A stretch of 64,000 nucleotides of DNA, from NCBI GenBank assembly GCA_944474755.1, contig OX104114.1, positions 24,699,220 through 24,763,219 on the forward strand, read 5' to 3'. The position numbers were made by a program, and so were the translations under genes. Each line of letters starts with the position of its first letter. Position 1 is the first letter of the stretch. Shown here piece by piece: positions 1-12,018 of the stretch. Source of the stretch: Limnoperna fortunei. Lineage: Eukaryota; Mollusca; Bivalvia; Mytilida; Modiolidae. A model generated the notes under the pieces. It saw only the letters and a list, made by a program, of their open reading frames with translations, was not told where the DNA came from and made no database searches.

Positions 1-424
1 GGTAGGATGACAATATTTGGTGTATAGGTTGCTGATGACTAGTACATGACTGTCTGGCAGGTGTCACCTGACCTTGACCTCACTTTCACGGTCCAGCGAC
101 TACGTTAAAGTTTTTGGGTTACGATAGTTCCTCTGTAACTACGCATGGTAGGATGACAATATTTGGTATATAGGTTGCTGATGAATAGTACATGACTCTC
201 TGGTAGGTTCCACCTGACCTTGACCTCAATTTCACGGTCCAGCGACTACCTTTAAGTTTTTGGGTTACGGCTGTTCCCCTGTAACTATGCAGGGTATGGT
301 GACAATATTTTTTATACAGGCCGCTGGATATTTTATGCTATTTACGTAATGCTTATGACGAAATTTATTTTCGTTACTGATGCGGAATGCAGGCGAGACG
401 TTTTTCTGTGTCCACACTTGTTTA
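1..424. mobile_element. Hairpin-ended element, family B: 146-bp tandem units and right end
   Basis: The window opens inside an array of 146-bp units (ggtaggatgacaat at 1 and 147). The array passes into a unique right segment (tacaggccgctg at about 315) and ends in aggcgagac followed by gtccacacttg at about 424. The same right end closes the complete copy at 32277-33541. Confidence 0.8.
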
Positions 425-2401
425 GAAAAGCAGTGCTTTTGATTTAAAAATAATGATAAATGTTTTCCAAAGAACATACAAAATGTAAATATATGAGCCA
501 TCTTGTAAAAGGGATGTAATAAGAAAAGATATTTTGTTGTAGTTACATATCAAAATTTTACACTTTGTGCTGTTAGAAGTATAAACAAAAATATAATATG
601 TGCAGGTTTAAAAATGTCTGTGTATTAATTGGTAAATATCCTGTCACTTGACATGAATAATAAATAAATTAGAAGTGCTTATTCAGTAACAGTATGTAAG
701 TCAGTGTGAGAATATACTATGGTAGTCAAAAAGATTTTTAAAAAAGCCTTAGGTGAGTAACAATATTACAATGTCAAACAATTAAATTCGGCTGTTCCAT
801 TAAAACATTAAAACATTAAAACATGTGGTACCCTACTAGCAATTTTAGAATGACCACTTATAGAGTAACATTTAATCTATGCAATTCAAAAAGTACTAAA
901 AGGTACCAGTGTCAACATTTTAAACAAAAATAGGTTCTTACATATGTTTTTGGGAAAGACGAGTTGATCTTCTATGAGTGATTGAAATGAGTGTATGTGA
1001 GCTCATCTGTACCAGAATCCTGACATTTAATGAAGAATAAAAATATAGGTTTAAAGGGGGCAAAAAGACATACAGACATACATCCAAACTAAGTGCATCG
1101 CACTTGTGTTGGGGGAAGGGCGGTGGGGTGTATAAAAATCGGGTATCTATTGGAACATTATATGATATCCCCCCCACTTTCTGTTGTATTTTAAATTTGT
1201 GCATATAATGCTAAATTTGGTATATATTTAGCACTTTTAATTTTGCTGTGAATAATGTCTTTACAGCGAGTAAAAAAACAATGTGTAGTGCAGCTTTAAT
1301 TATTTCGAGGAACCTGCAACAGCTTACACCTGTATAACAACAGTGAATAGAATTTATAATGTTTTCGATTTTGTAGGTCATTGATTTATTATTATGTTTG
1401 GCATTTTTGTAGTTAAAAGCTACTGCAGTAATCTTCTCTAAACAGGGTGCATACATGTATAAAAATATTTTAACAAATTTGTTTTCAAAAAATTTCCCAC
1501 CAGATTAGAATTTGTCATGCGCTGAGCAGTGGCTGTTTTTTCCTTACTGTAAAATGCCTTATTCTTTACCACCTGTGTTGTAATTCACACATTCTGAATG
1601 TAAAGATTTCAGTTCTTATATGACATGTGTATTCTTACTTAGAAGTGGTAAAACTTTTGTCATTGTCATGTACTGGAAATAACCGTAACATATAATATTA
1701 AAAATGTATTTTATGATAGGAAGTGGTTAATTACCCGTAATAATTACATGAAAATAACAAAAAAGTCTGGTATAATGAAAGTTTCCATCTGTACCTTAAA
1801 CATTTGATTTGTGGTTGAAATGCCATGCCTTCTAACAAATTTGCACCTTGTAGAATGAGTAGTATTTGGAGGTGTTATTAATCTCACAATGTTTTATGTT
1901 TAAATGTTAATCTGTATTTTGTAAAAAAGAAAATAAATTTAGAAAAACTTTATGTGCAGCATACAAAATACTATGTCTTATTAGCTCTCTTTACTTTAAA
2001 TGTCGTATGAGCTTCAGTATTGCAAATAGTGTTAGTTTGCGTTGAGTATAATGTTTTTGTGAAGATGGAGCAGAAGCAATTAAGAGTTATAAATTTCATG
2101 GTCACTTGTAAGTTTTAACAACTTTTTTCTAAGAAACTGCAAAGAGATTGGAAGCAAATACAGTAATGTTAATTGAATAATTGTCTTCAAGGTTTATGTT
2201 TTTTTTCAGAAATCCAAAACTAAGCTTAACATAAAACCTAAGGGGAAGAATTCTTGTCACAAATCAAGTAAAATCAAGCATACTAGCAATACTGATACAT
2301 TAATTAGATACATGCTACGGTTTATGTTATTTATTACAATCACAAATTAAACTTAGCTGAACATAGGGTCTTACTGTAAAATTTCTCTTTTCTAGCTTAA
2401 A
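425..2401. other. AT-rich sequence without recognised gene
   Basis: No exon with splice signals and family similarity was found. A G-rich patch at 1090-1130 is unexplained. Short ORFs on the minus strand (938-1204, 1211-1456) have low-complexity, AT-driven composition. Confidence 0.4.
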
Positions 2402-3212
2402 CAGTCAAACTTGTCTAAGTGACCCCCTCCATATAACGACTTCCTGTGTTATTCAATCATATTGAATCCTCCTAAGCATCTTCCTTTTCATTTTACCTCC
2501 ATATAACAACTCCCTGTCTTACGCGACTATCGACCAATGTTTTTCATTCGTTTTCACCATGAAAACCTGTCTAAATTGACTATTGAGTGGGTTGAGTCAT
2601 TTATAAAAAAAAATTAAACCCTGCCTGAGGAAAGGAATGCTTGTAGACTTACCCAAAACTCAAGTTTGAAGTGATCTGAAAAAGGTTTTTGTCATCTTTA
2701 CGATTGCACTGTCATTTTTAATAGTCCTCAATGTTGCCATTCGATTTGATTGAACTGCCATCCAGGTTTGAAATGGTGAAGTTTCTCACAACGTCATGTT
2801 TAAATGTTCACCACATTTTCTTTACAAAGGGGAATTATCAATACGTGCACTGGTTCTCGACTAACATTCACTTTCTGCATACAGCATATTGATAAAGATA
2901 AGGATACCAGTAAAACTGGTACCAACGAAAATACAACTGCTGAATGGGGAATAAAGTTGACATATTTTAATACAATTATAAAATCAAAACACTCATGATT
3001 AATGTATATTTTGTACTTTTGTAATAAATAAATGTCATTTTTTTTATGTTATTAAAAGAAACAAGACATTTCTACAATTCACTCTTTCACAATCTGACAA
3101 CATGACTTGTTGAATGGTAAACAATCATCATGACCTCTGCATAAAGAACTCCAGTCTTATGTTATCTTGTTTATAATTTCCCTCCCAAGTTTCCTTAAGA
3201 CAGGTTTGACTG
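2402..3212. mobile_element. Tigger/pogo-like MITE with CAGTCAAAC termini
   Basis: Left end CAGTCAAACTTGTCTAAG, right end the inverse of CAGTCAAACCTGTCTTAAG; repeats of ccatataac follow the left end. About 811 bp. No transposase is visible. The flanking TA duplication is clear only on the right side. Confidence 0.6.
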
Positions 3213-3260
3213 TATAAATCAGGTGAGCAACATGAGGCTCTTGAGGAATCTGGTATTGAT
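3213..3260. mobile_element. Solo right end of hairpin-ended family A
   Basis: ATCAGGTGAGCAACATGAGG followed by CTCTTGAGGAATCTGG corresponds to the right end at 15226-15262 (tcaggtgagcgatacaggct). It abuts the Tigger-like MITE, so the MITE probably inserted near or into an older family A copy. Confidence 0.45.
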
Positions 3261-4833
3261 ACTGTGATGTATATAAGGTTGTGTTTAAAGCTTTCATTGT
3301 GTTACATTGAATTTTTTGTTTAGACAATTAGTAATAACATGTTTCCCCTATTTATCCCAGGTGTGTGGTTCTCTCTGTGTTCTCTCCATATGCTACCAGT
3401 AATCAAATAGCAATAGCCTATAGGCTAAAACTGGCTGAAGTTCTTTTCCTTATTCCTAATATGCATATACAAATTCTGATTGGATTGATGAGCTTGATGT
3501 TATCAGCCACAAGTTGCCCTTGATGACTCCTGAATTGTATGAGTTTTAGAACGTGTTCACAAATGTTGGTGTTTCTATGTTCATTTTGCCAGCAATATAT
3601 TGAAAACTCATACATATAATGCAGTTATGAATATGTTGATTTCAAAATAATTGTAAATGTATAATTCAACACAAGTTTCAAAATGATTTTATTCATAATA
3701 TATACACTGATTCCATTTATTGTTGGTAAACATTAATTTTATCTAATTTTTAACATTGTAAATTTTTTTACTTATTAATTTTTATTATCTTCTAAGCTGA
3801 GAGTTGACTTAGCATTATAATATTTAAGTGTTAAAAAGTGACACTATTTTCAGTTAAGTCTTCTGTACTTTTTCTTTATTATCTTCCATATCCTGTAAAT
3901 ATTTTGAAAACAAATGTTCAAGTGCTTTCATTTGGAAATGTCCGAAGTCTTATACATGTATTAGCCATGTGTAAAACTTAAAATCATGGAGACACACAGA
4001 TGAATTTGTATGATAATTGATTGGTTTGGAATGTTGTCTTTGTCATATTTTATATCCATGTCTGTAAAAAATAATATATATAAAAAATATATATAAAAAG
4101 TAGAATATTCTAATTGTCAAAAGTACAGCATTTTAAAGAAAAGTAAACTTTGTTTCAAATGCAATTTTTATTTCTTTTTTATGAGATTGCAATATTAGGA
4201 TAAAATCATAAGCAAATAATGTTGATGTTCAAAGAGAAATATTTGTCTGTACAAAACATTGAAAATGTAAGATATTTTATATCAGCCCCCATGAAATAGC
4301 AGCAGTTAACAAACAAAAAACCATCAGTTAATTACATATATCTATGATATAATAAACAGACAAACATCAAAATATGTAGCCTGCTATGATGTATCAGAAA
4401 CAGGTATTGCAAAACTGAATGATTATGAGATCAACTGGGAGTCTAATTTTGGTGTTTTGTTGTATTGTTATGTAAATTTCTGATATGACAAAATGTTTCT
4501 GATAACAGAATGAATGTTTCTGATAACAGAATGTACTATCATGTTACTATGGTTCTTTTAAGGCTAGAACATCAGGAAAGATTCATATAAATTTTAAAAG
4601 GTCTACTTATATATGTAGATACGTTTTAAGCAGAATTATCAAGGAAAAAGGACATTTACATATTGATGGTTTTCATATTGGTCATGTATTGTGTCCTCAG
4701 TAAGAAGTATTGGTGTTTTCTGGTGCTTATACATCAACCCTCGGCAAATATGTTTTCCCTTCGACATAATATGGATCCAAAATAATACATGTAGCACCCA
4801 TTTAATGACGATATATTATTTCAATTCTAATTG
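3261..4833. other. AT-rich sequence without recognised gene
   Basis: A simple AT tract lies at 4070-4100. Nothing else supported. Confidence 0.4.
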
Positions 4834-4945
4834 TGGCCTTAGTGGTCAAGTAGTTAAGGTAGTTTGTTTATTATTGATCACGAGGTCTGTCAACACTGAG
4901 GTTTCAGGATCAAGCCTCACTGTGGAGGTGAGTCCTGATCATAAC
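4834..4945 (+). mobile_element. tRNA-derived SINE, truncated head copy
   Basis: tRNA-Ser/Leu-like head: GGCCTTAGTGGTCAAGTAG with A box, then B-box-like aggatcaagcctcac. Lost its 3' half. Same family as 5054, 19252, 22158 and 61571. Confidence 0.7.
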
Positions 4946-5053
4946 TTGACATCTTTCATTTTTATGTATAAAATGAAATGTAATGATCTGCTATAAAAGT
5001 AGTACAGTAAGACTTGCACAGCAGATTACAACATTCATATCAAATATTGGGAA

Positions 5054-5290
5054 AAGCCTCAGTGGCTGAGTGGTTAAGGTAGTTCATTTATTATTGATCA
5101 TGTGTTCTATTAACACTGAGGTTGCAGGTTTGAGTCTGACTGGAATCCAACCTTAATTGACACGGATTGTCAGTTTTTCTACCAAAGTCAGAAGTCGGTA
5201 CTCCTGCTTCCTCCCTCCAATAAAAACTGGACTCCATGATATAGTTTACAAATTGCTGACAGTGGCATTAACATCATTCAAACAAGCAGA
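5054..5290 (+). mobile_element. tRNA-derived SINE, near full length
   Basis: A box in GCCTCAGTGGCTGAGTGG, B box in ggtttgagtctgac, body with gacacggattgtcag, tail gacagtggcattaacatc. It lies about 110 bp after another SINE head in the same orientation. Confidence 0.75.
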
Positions 5291-5913
5291 GACTGGTTTA
5301 ACTTCCAAATGAGCATGCCTAGTACTAGACCAACTTCCAGGCGTGGACTGTGTGCTAGCATATTAAATTAACAGTCCACATCTAAGCTGACCAGTTCTAG
5401 TTAAATCTTTTTAATATTGAGCTGTGAAGCATGACTTCTATTTATGCCATGGTGGTATTTTATTATTATTAAAAGTAATGAATACAGATTGACTTGATTT
5501 GTCAGGATCCAAATGATACATCAATGTAGTCAACTAATTTTATCTTTAAATAACAGGTAATTAAAGTTTGAAGTCTAATTAAATTAGGAGCAAAAGAATT
5601 ACTGTATTAAGATGAATATATGATTTTGCAAAGCGTTATTGCTGGTATTGTGTTACAATGTATATTTCTATGTTGACACTAAAAAGCAAGCAGGAATATA
5701 CCTATTATTGTTAATTTCCATTTGGAAACAAAAACTATGGGCTAATATATATCATGTGAACAAAACATTGAAGTAATATTGTGCCGGTACATTAAGCCAC
5801 ATTCTTAATAATTTATCAAGCCATGCTTAAGGATTCTCAATTATTCTGTACATTGCTAAGTTGTGTCTGTTATAAATTGTGTTATTACATAATATATATT
5901 TTTGCCTTTTTCC

Positions 5914-6029
5914 TATTGGCCTAAACCAATACACGTGACTTTCCATTTCATATCATATTGGTTTGCTGTTTCCCCCAACGGAAATACGATAGCCAATCAA
6001 ATCTTCTTTCTTTAATCCCCTTAACCAAT
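5914..6029. promoter_or_regulatory. CCAAT-box cluster with E-box upstream of the Crypton-like fragment
   Basis: ATTGG/CCAAT cores at about 5914, 5925, 5957, 5993 and 6025 within 115 bp, plus CACGTGAC at 5932-5939. It directly precedes the coding-like fragment at 6051, so it may be the former promoter of that element. Composition-driven chance is possible, since ATTGG is common in AT-rich DNA. Confidence 0.3.
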
Positions 6030-6050
6030 CAAAATTATCGTTCTGACTGA

Positions 6051-6420
6051 TGTTCGGATTATATTGTTGTTTGTGAACATGGTAACGTTGTAACGTCATC
6101 GAGTGAACGTAATGCGGATAGTTCTGGTGCTAATAAGCGAAGATTTGCAGATATTACTAACTTGGAAATTAATGAAATCATTAAGAAAAGAGATGCTGTC
6201 AACACTTGCAAATCGAAAGAGCAAGCGATTATTTTTTTTTCCAAATATTTACGTGAAACGGATATGTCTGTTAGTTTGGAAATGGCGGACCCTCAAAAAT
6301 TAGACTCAAATCTTTGTAAAAATTTATGCAGAAGCCAGGTCTGAGGATGGGACATTATACAAGAAACAATCACTGCAAACATTTCATCATGGATTATGTC
6401 GATATTTTACCGATTTTTGA
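6051..6420 (+). pseudogene. Broken Crypton/KIAA1958/ZMYM-like tyrosine-recombinase N-terminal fragment
   Basis: One frame from 6051 reads RRFADITNLEINEIIKKRDA, TCKSKEQAIIFFSKYLRETD and ADPQKLDSNLCK. A frameshift near 6315-6320 then moves the homology to another frame, FYAEARSEDGTLYKKQSLQT and HHGLCRYFTDF, before TGA at 6418-6420. The pattern (DAxNT, YLRE, LxxxLCKFY-EAR-DGxLYKKxSL) is typical of the core-binding region shared by Crypton-derived proteins. There is no in-frame initiator ATG and no catalytic domain, so it is a fragment. Confidence 0.6.
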
Positions 6421-6518
6421 GAAATAAATATTATGAAAGACAGTCACTTTCGGGAATAAAAAAAACTTGTATATTATATATTAATTCCATTTATTGACTC
6501 AATAAATTATGTAATAAA

Positions 6519-6664
6519 ACAATTACTACACTCGAACTCCATCAATATGAGGTTTTATGGAGCAGGGTAGAATAATATTGAACTCGGCTTTGCCTCGTTC
6601 AATATTATTCTACCCTGCTCCATAAAACCTCATATTGATCTCGTTCAAGTGCAGTAATTGTATA
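6519..6664. repeat. Long near-perfect palindrome
   Basis: Arms 6541-6583 and 6598-6639 are inverse over 42 bp, starting atcaatatgaggttttatgg, with a 14-nt loop tcggctttgcctcg. Weaker pairing continues outward to about 65 bp per arm. No target duplication recognised. Resembles a foldback/MITE element. Confidence 0.8.
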
Positions 6665-6899
6665 TTATTCTTAGTATAATTCTTTAGTACAGTTTGAACA
6701 GCAAATAGTGTAATTTTAATAATCACTTTCTTTATATATGGTTTTGTATAAAATTGCATTATTTTCCTCTTAATATTGTCTTGACTTGACAAAAGTACTA
6801 ATGGCTGAATTCTAAGCAACAACATTACAATTTACAATAAAATAATTTGTATAAATTCTGTACAATAAAGCTTTAGATAACTGCTATATTATAACTTAC

Positions 6900-7112
6900 C
6901 TTCTTAACTGTTTGATAGCAGACACAATATTGTCTTGGGCAGGAAAAATTCTCGTTATGCCTCACTACAATCCATCTTCCAGAAAATCGACAGATTATCC
7001 TACTCGGCGTGAAAAACCATCTCTTGTTTGCAAGGATTGTCTCATCATCCAGATCTGCATTGCTGCAAAAGCATAGCAAAGAAAAAATGCAGAGGAAAAA
7101 AATTAATTTCAT
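6900..7112 (-). CDS. Possible exon of a small secreted Cys-containing protein, or internal exon of an unknown gene
   Basis: From ATG at 7112 the frame encodes a signal-peptide-like start (MKLIFFLCIFSLLCFCSNA), then DLDDETILANKRWFFTPSRI, ICRFSGRWIVVRHNEN and SCPRQYCVCYQTVKK, ending exactly at a consensus donor AAGAAG|GTAAGT. The same T-rich stretch that would encode the signal peptide also reads as a polypyrimidine tract ending TTTTGCAG, so 7062-6900 could instead be an internal exon. No partner exon or family was recognised. I cannot decide between the two readings. Confidence 0.35.
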
Positions 7113-10100
7113 GTTTATATATTCACTTGGTCAAGTCCACAAGTTCTGAGAACATGCCTCATTATAATTTTACTTTTATTTGGTGATTAACAAGGCCACA
7201 GCGGGTTGATTTCTGGTTAATAATGTTGCTATTTTTAAAGTCTGGTCAAATCATGGTCTAATTGTAAATTTCCTCATTTCTGTGTTTTACATATATTAAA
7301 TGGCAATAAATAAAGTACAAAAAATGAGATAATTGGTAAAATAATTTTTTTCCTATTTTCCAAAAAGAACATTTGCCAGGACTGGACTCGCTATGATGGC
7401 CATAGTGATCAGACTGATAATCAGAAAAGTCTATATCTAGGTAGATATAAAGTGTCAGATGTGAAAAAATATCAAATAAAAAGGAAATAAATCAGCAAGA
7501 AATAGGTAAAAAAAAAAATTATTTTGATTGTGTTTGACTGGGATGAGAATTGAAAATCTCCTAGGTGTGGCCTTACATGACGTCAGTCAGTTTTTGATTG
7601 TTATTTTATTTGGACCAAACATTTATTGCTTTGGAGCAGGTGCTTTGATTACATTGTATGAGGGAGTATATTGGTTTCTGATATAATGGAAGTTAAAAAT
7701 GAGAATAGCGTAATTAGGAACAATGAAATTGCATGGAGTTTAGAATAAACATAAATAAATGTTGGTGTCTATAAAAGTAATATTGTTTTCCAGCCCAGTA
7801 CATTTTACTGTTTTAATTGTCCTAAAACAAGTACATTTTTTGTTTCATTCCACTAAGGTCTTAAACAATGTTTTTTTATTTACTCAATAGCAACCAGTTG
7901 CTGCAGTTTAAAAGTTTGTTTAGTACGAAAACAAAATTGGGAAGTTGATTGATTGATTAGATGTATGCTTTATGTCCAGGGAGCTGCTATATTCAGGATG
8001 AGAACATTTAACAAACAATAAATCAACAAGAAATATAGGTGGGACTTGGGGAACAAAATATTGACTTCCACTGTAAAAGTATGGAATATTGGGAAGGGGT
8101 TGACACTTTAGCCTTTTGTAGTGGCTACAGCTTGGCTTCTCTTTTTCAAACTCTACTAATGGTCTTTATTGTGCAAGGGTTTGGCACTTTCCAGACGTGT
8201 CACCCACACCCACTACAGTCTGCAGTCAGGATTATTGTATTATAACCTGACAACTCCCCTATAAGAGGGCCTCCGCTATCAACCACCATGGGGACACACT
8301 GGGCAGCTATGGGGGGTCAACCACTGGGAACCCTCCTAGTTTGGTACCAGATAGTGGAAATATCTTATCCTTGCATAAAAAACATCTTTTGTCAAGGTTA
8401 TTTTTCTCAATTTTATCTTGTCAAACTTATCAAAAGTATTTCTTTGTTGTCAAGTTAAGAAAATTTTTTATTGTTATCTGTTCAAAATACAAGTTGAAAA
8501 GAAGCAATGGGAATAAATAATTATCGGATAAATATATTAAATGAAGGAAAAAAGTTTGGTAGAAATTTGGAAATAATTGTGGTCTGTGGGCAAAATTGAT
8601 CATTTCTGTAACTCAAGTTATATAAAAAGGAAAAAAAAAAATATAACAATTACTATAATTGCTGTTTGATTTCTAATTCTAACAAGTGTGATGGCCAATT
8701 TAGTATTTAGACTAACATGTATTCTAACAAGAAGTCCAAAGTCATTGTAGGTGCTATTGTTTATATATTGGGGTATATTAGCATCTATATGTGTATATAC
8801 ATATGTAGTCAGCTTAAACCTTGGAACCACACATTGGATTTGGATCAAAGTTTTATCATGTTGAATCGGAAATGATTTCCTTTAGTCTCAGTAGAAATTA
8901 GGGAAATGAATTACAGAATTAAAGAAAACTACCAGAAATTTTATAAAAAATCTTCCCATCTTACCTTAGTCCTTCTGATGCCCTAACTATTTGGGGTATT
9001 AAAAGGGGGTAGTTTGGTTTATATTTTTTAAGTTTTATTTTAAAAAAAATAATAATTTAATAACATGTGATATTACAGCCTGAAAACTTGAATGAAAATT
9101 TGAAATTAATACTTAAAACAGAATGCATATTAAAAGTATATTCTCAATAATCTAGATTTGTAACTAAAATCTTGCAGATTTAAATTTTGTAATTTTCATA
9201 ATATGTTTTTAAGGTCAGTTTTCAGTAACAGTAAGTAATCTGAGAACCAGGATGTGAAGTTACATTTCACATGTTACCTCAGGTGAATGTAATAAATGAA
9301 CCAATTAAAAATTTTTATTCCTGAAATGTGTGAAAAAAAAATCTCTGCATTTTTTTATTAAAACTCTATATTTAATAATTTTTTAGTGGTTACATTTTAA
9401 TTGAGACAGTTGTAGATAAATTTAGTTTTTACACATGAATTCCAGATATCCATTCTTCATCCTTGTATATGTTCTTGTGAACTCTGACCTCTTTTTCAAC
9501 AAGCATTCATTTACTTTTCATGTAATTAACATACAAATATAATGATCACAAAAAGTATAAATACTTTGTCCCTGGTTTTTATGATTTTCAGTAAATATGA
9601 ATAACATAATGTTTTTAATATACAAAATATACAAAATTTTATATTTATGGCAAATGTCACTAATAATATAGTTTGAAAGTTTAAATCTACATTTCTTTTA
9701 AAGATAAAATTTGATTTAAAATGTTACCTCTATATTTTGATAGTAAACAAGATGTTCAATACAGAGGAAACTTATTAAAGCTATTAATCACCTGTAAATG
9801 AAATAGACATATTTAAATGTTTTTAAATCCAGGAAGTTTACCGGATCACTTTAAAATAAGAATGATATTTGATAGTGATCAAATAAAGGTTGTATATTGA
9901 AGAGGATATAGGGAGCAGATGGTAGAGTTTTTACTAGATATTCTTAAGAAGCTTAAGTTGTAATGATGCTGTTCAGGAAAAAATCTCAAAGTAATGGTGA
10001 AAAGGTTGGTAGAATTTCCTACATCTGAGATTCTTCTTACTATGGGGGGGGGATGTGTAAAATGTGTACAAGAAAGAGAAATTGTTGCAAAGGGGGCTAT

Positions 10101-11545
10101 TCATTATTATTAATATGAATATTATGAGAATTTAAGATCAAATATTTATTAAAAATTTTTTTCACTCCCACTCATGTTTGGTAAAGATTTAATGATTATA
10201 ATAATCCTTGTTGTTTTTAATTGTTATAACAGTTAACATCCTGTTAATTGCTTATTGGTTTTGTCATTTTGATCGATGTTCTCTTGTAATGGACAAATTG
10301 ATCAAGATAACTTGCCTGTGATACATTTCTTGTGGTAGGCATATGTTAAACTATATTTGTATGTGTGCATCTTTTAATTCGTTGTTTCGTTTTAGAAATA
10401 AAATTTTAAAAGGCATGTCACAGGCAATTATTTTATTTATTGCAATGTTTACTTATTTTTAGGGTATTTGGATTAAAATAAATGATATAATGATCATGAC
10501 TTGGCATCTTTTATTTACAAACTTATGTATATTGATATGTATCTATCTACATTATAATTGCAGTAATTAACATGTAGTGATGTGCTACAAACAGTAGTAC
10601 AATAAATATTATAACACATTTACAGATTCATGTAACAGCATTCATACCTAATACTGGAAATAATGTGAAAGCTGTTTTAAAGGAGTACATGTATACTGTT
10701 ATTGATATTGGTTTGGGTTTTAAGAATTGTTTGCAACAAATATACCATAACTTGTATATTGATGTCTGTGTATTACCAAAACAATGGTATTGGAAGCTTT
10801 AACTGTAATTTAAAATGCTGATAAATTTTACTTCCAAAATCCATTTATAAAAAAAGATGTTTTATGTAAAATTGTCTGTGATCTATCAATAATAGTTTAT
10901 CTTGTCAATTATAACTTTATGGGACTGTTACCTAATAGAGTTTCAGGTAGATAATTGTGTACTGACCATATGTTAAAGTGAATCACCTTGTGTCATGTGA
11001 CCTACAACAAAAATAGTAGACAACAAATGATGTAAATTTCTAAAATTAGGAATCTATCTATGGATTATCATGAAATTTGATAATATCTGTAAAAAGATGA
11101 TTCAGAAACAAAATTTTAGGTATGATTTCTTTTTTGTTAACTAGTTTTATTGTTATGATGTAAAAAATATAATTTGGTTCATGCAGCAAAATTAAGCTGT
11201 ATTTTAGTTTTTATCCAATATTTATGTGTTGTTATTACTTGATTTCAAAATTTGCCAGTTCTTTGCACAGAATGGAAGTTCCCTCCAACCTTTAAACTAT
11301 AAAAAGAGGCGATAAACCAAACATATACTCTATGACTCAAAACTCGAAGACAAGACCAAAAAAATCTAAAAAAATTCAGCTGGCAAAGAATGGAAGGACA
11401 AAAATGGAAATACTGGTAGTAGGTCTAGAAACTAAACTTCTTGTTCCTGGATCATTGATTTATAAATTTATGTTAGGTTAGTGATCCTGAGCACTTCCAC
11501 TAGGAATGTCAGTAAATGCCATTGACAAATATTGTCCTGTATAGC
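7113..11545. other. AT-rich sequence without recognised gene
   Basis: Read on both strands for splice-bounded exons of the missing RABGAP1 N-terminus; none recognised. A stretch at 7930-8330 is less AT-rich and might be an old repeat, but nothing specific was identified. Confidence 0.35.
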
Positions 11546-12018
11546 ACGACTATCTAATAATTCACGCAGGCTGTGGTTTATCATTGTTTTACAACGGGGT
11601 GACCATTTATGTCATATTATTATTTCATCTGGAGCGACTGCGAGGGATAAAATAACGACATAAATGGGCACCCCATTGTAAAACAATGATAAATCTCAGC
11701 CTCCGTGAATTATTTCTATTCTAATAAGACGATACATTTATAATATTTGCGTACCTATAGAAAACATCATTTCTGCCATAAACTGGCTGTTCCGTCAATG
11801 TAACACACAATATATTGCAATGTATAATCATAGCGCATGTCGCTATTTATAAGATGAATACGTCATACGCAATAGTTTTCCGGTGGGAGTTACAGTTTTG
11901 TAATCGGAACAGCCCTCTAAAACATGCCCTCCTCAGTGGGTGTTGCTCATACATAAATCATTTTTTTTACCACAGTTGTGGTCTCAAAGCCTTTAAAGCA
12001 CGTCATATTAGAATTAGT
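11546..12018. mobile_element. Palindrome-plus-TIR repeat, copy 1
   Basis: A large inverted repeat (arms about 11559-11612 and 11659-11711, around atcattgttttacaa) is followed by a segment bounded by ATTCTAATAAGACG (about 11719) and its inverse CGTCATATTAGAAT (about 12002). The segment from 11680 to 12018 recurs at 21697-22052, so it is a dispersed repeat. Confidence 0.75.

Noticed and set aside
938..1204. 88-codon minus-strand ORF
   Set aside because: No domain, no splice context; includes a G-rich patch likely from an old repeat.
2804..2998. 64-codon ORF
   Set aside because: Lies wholly within a Tigger-like MITE and has no transposase motif.
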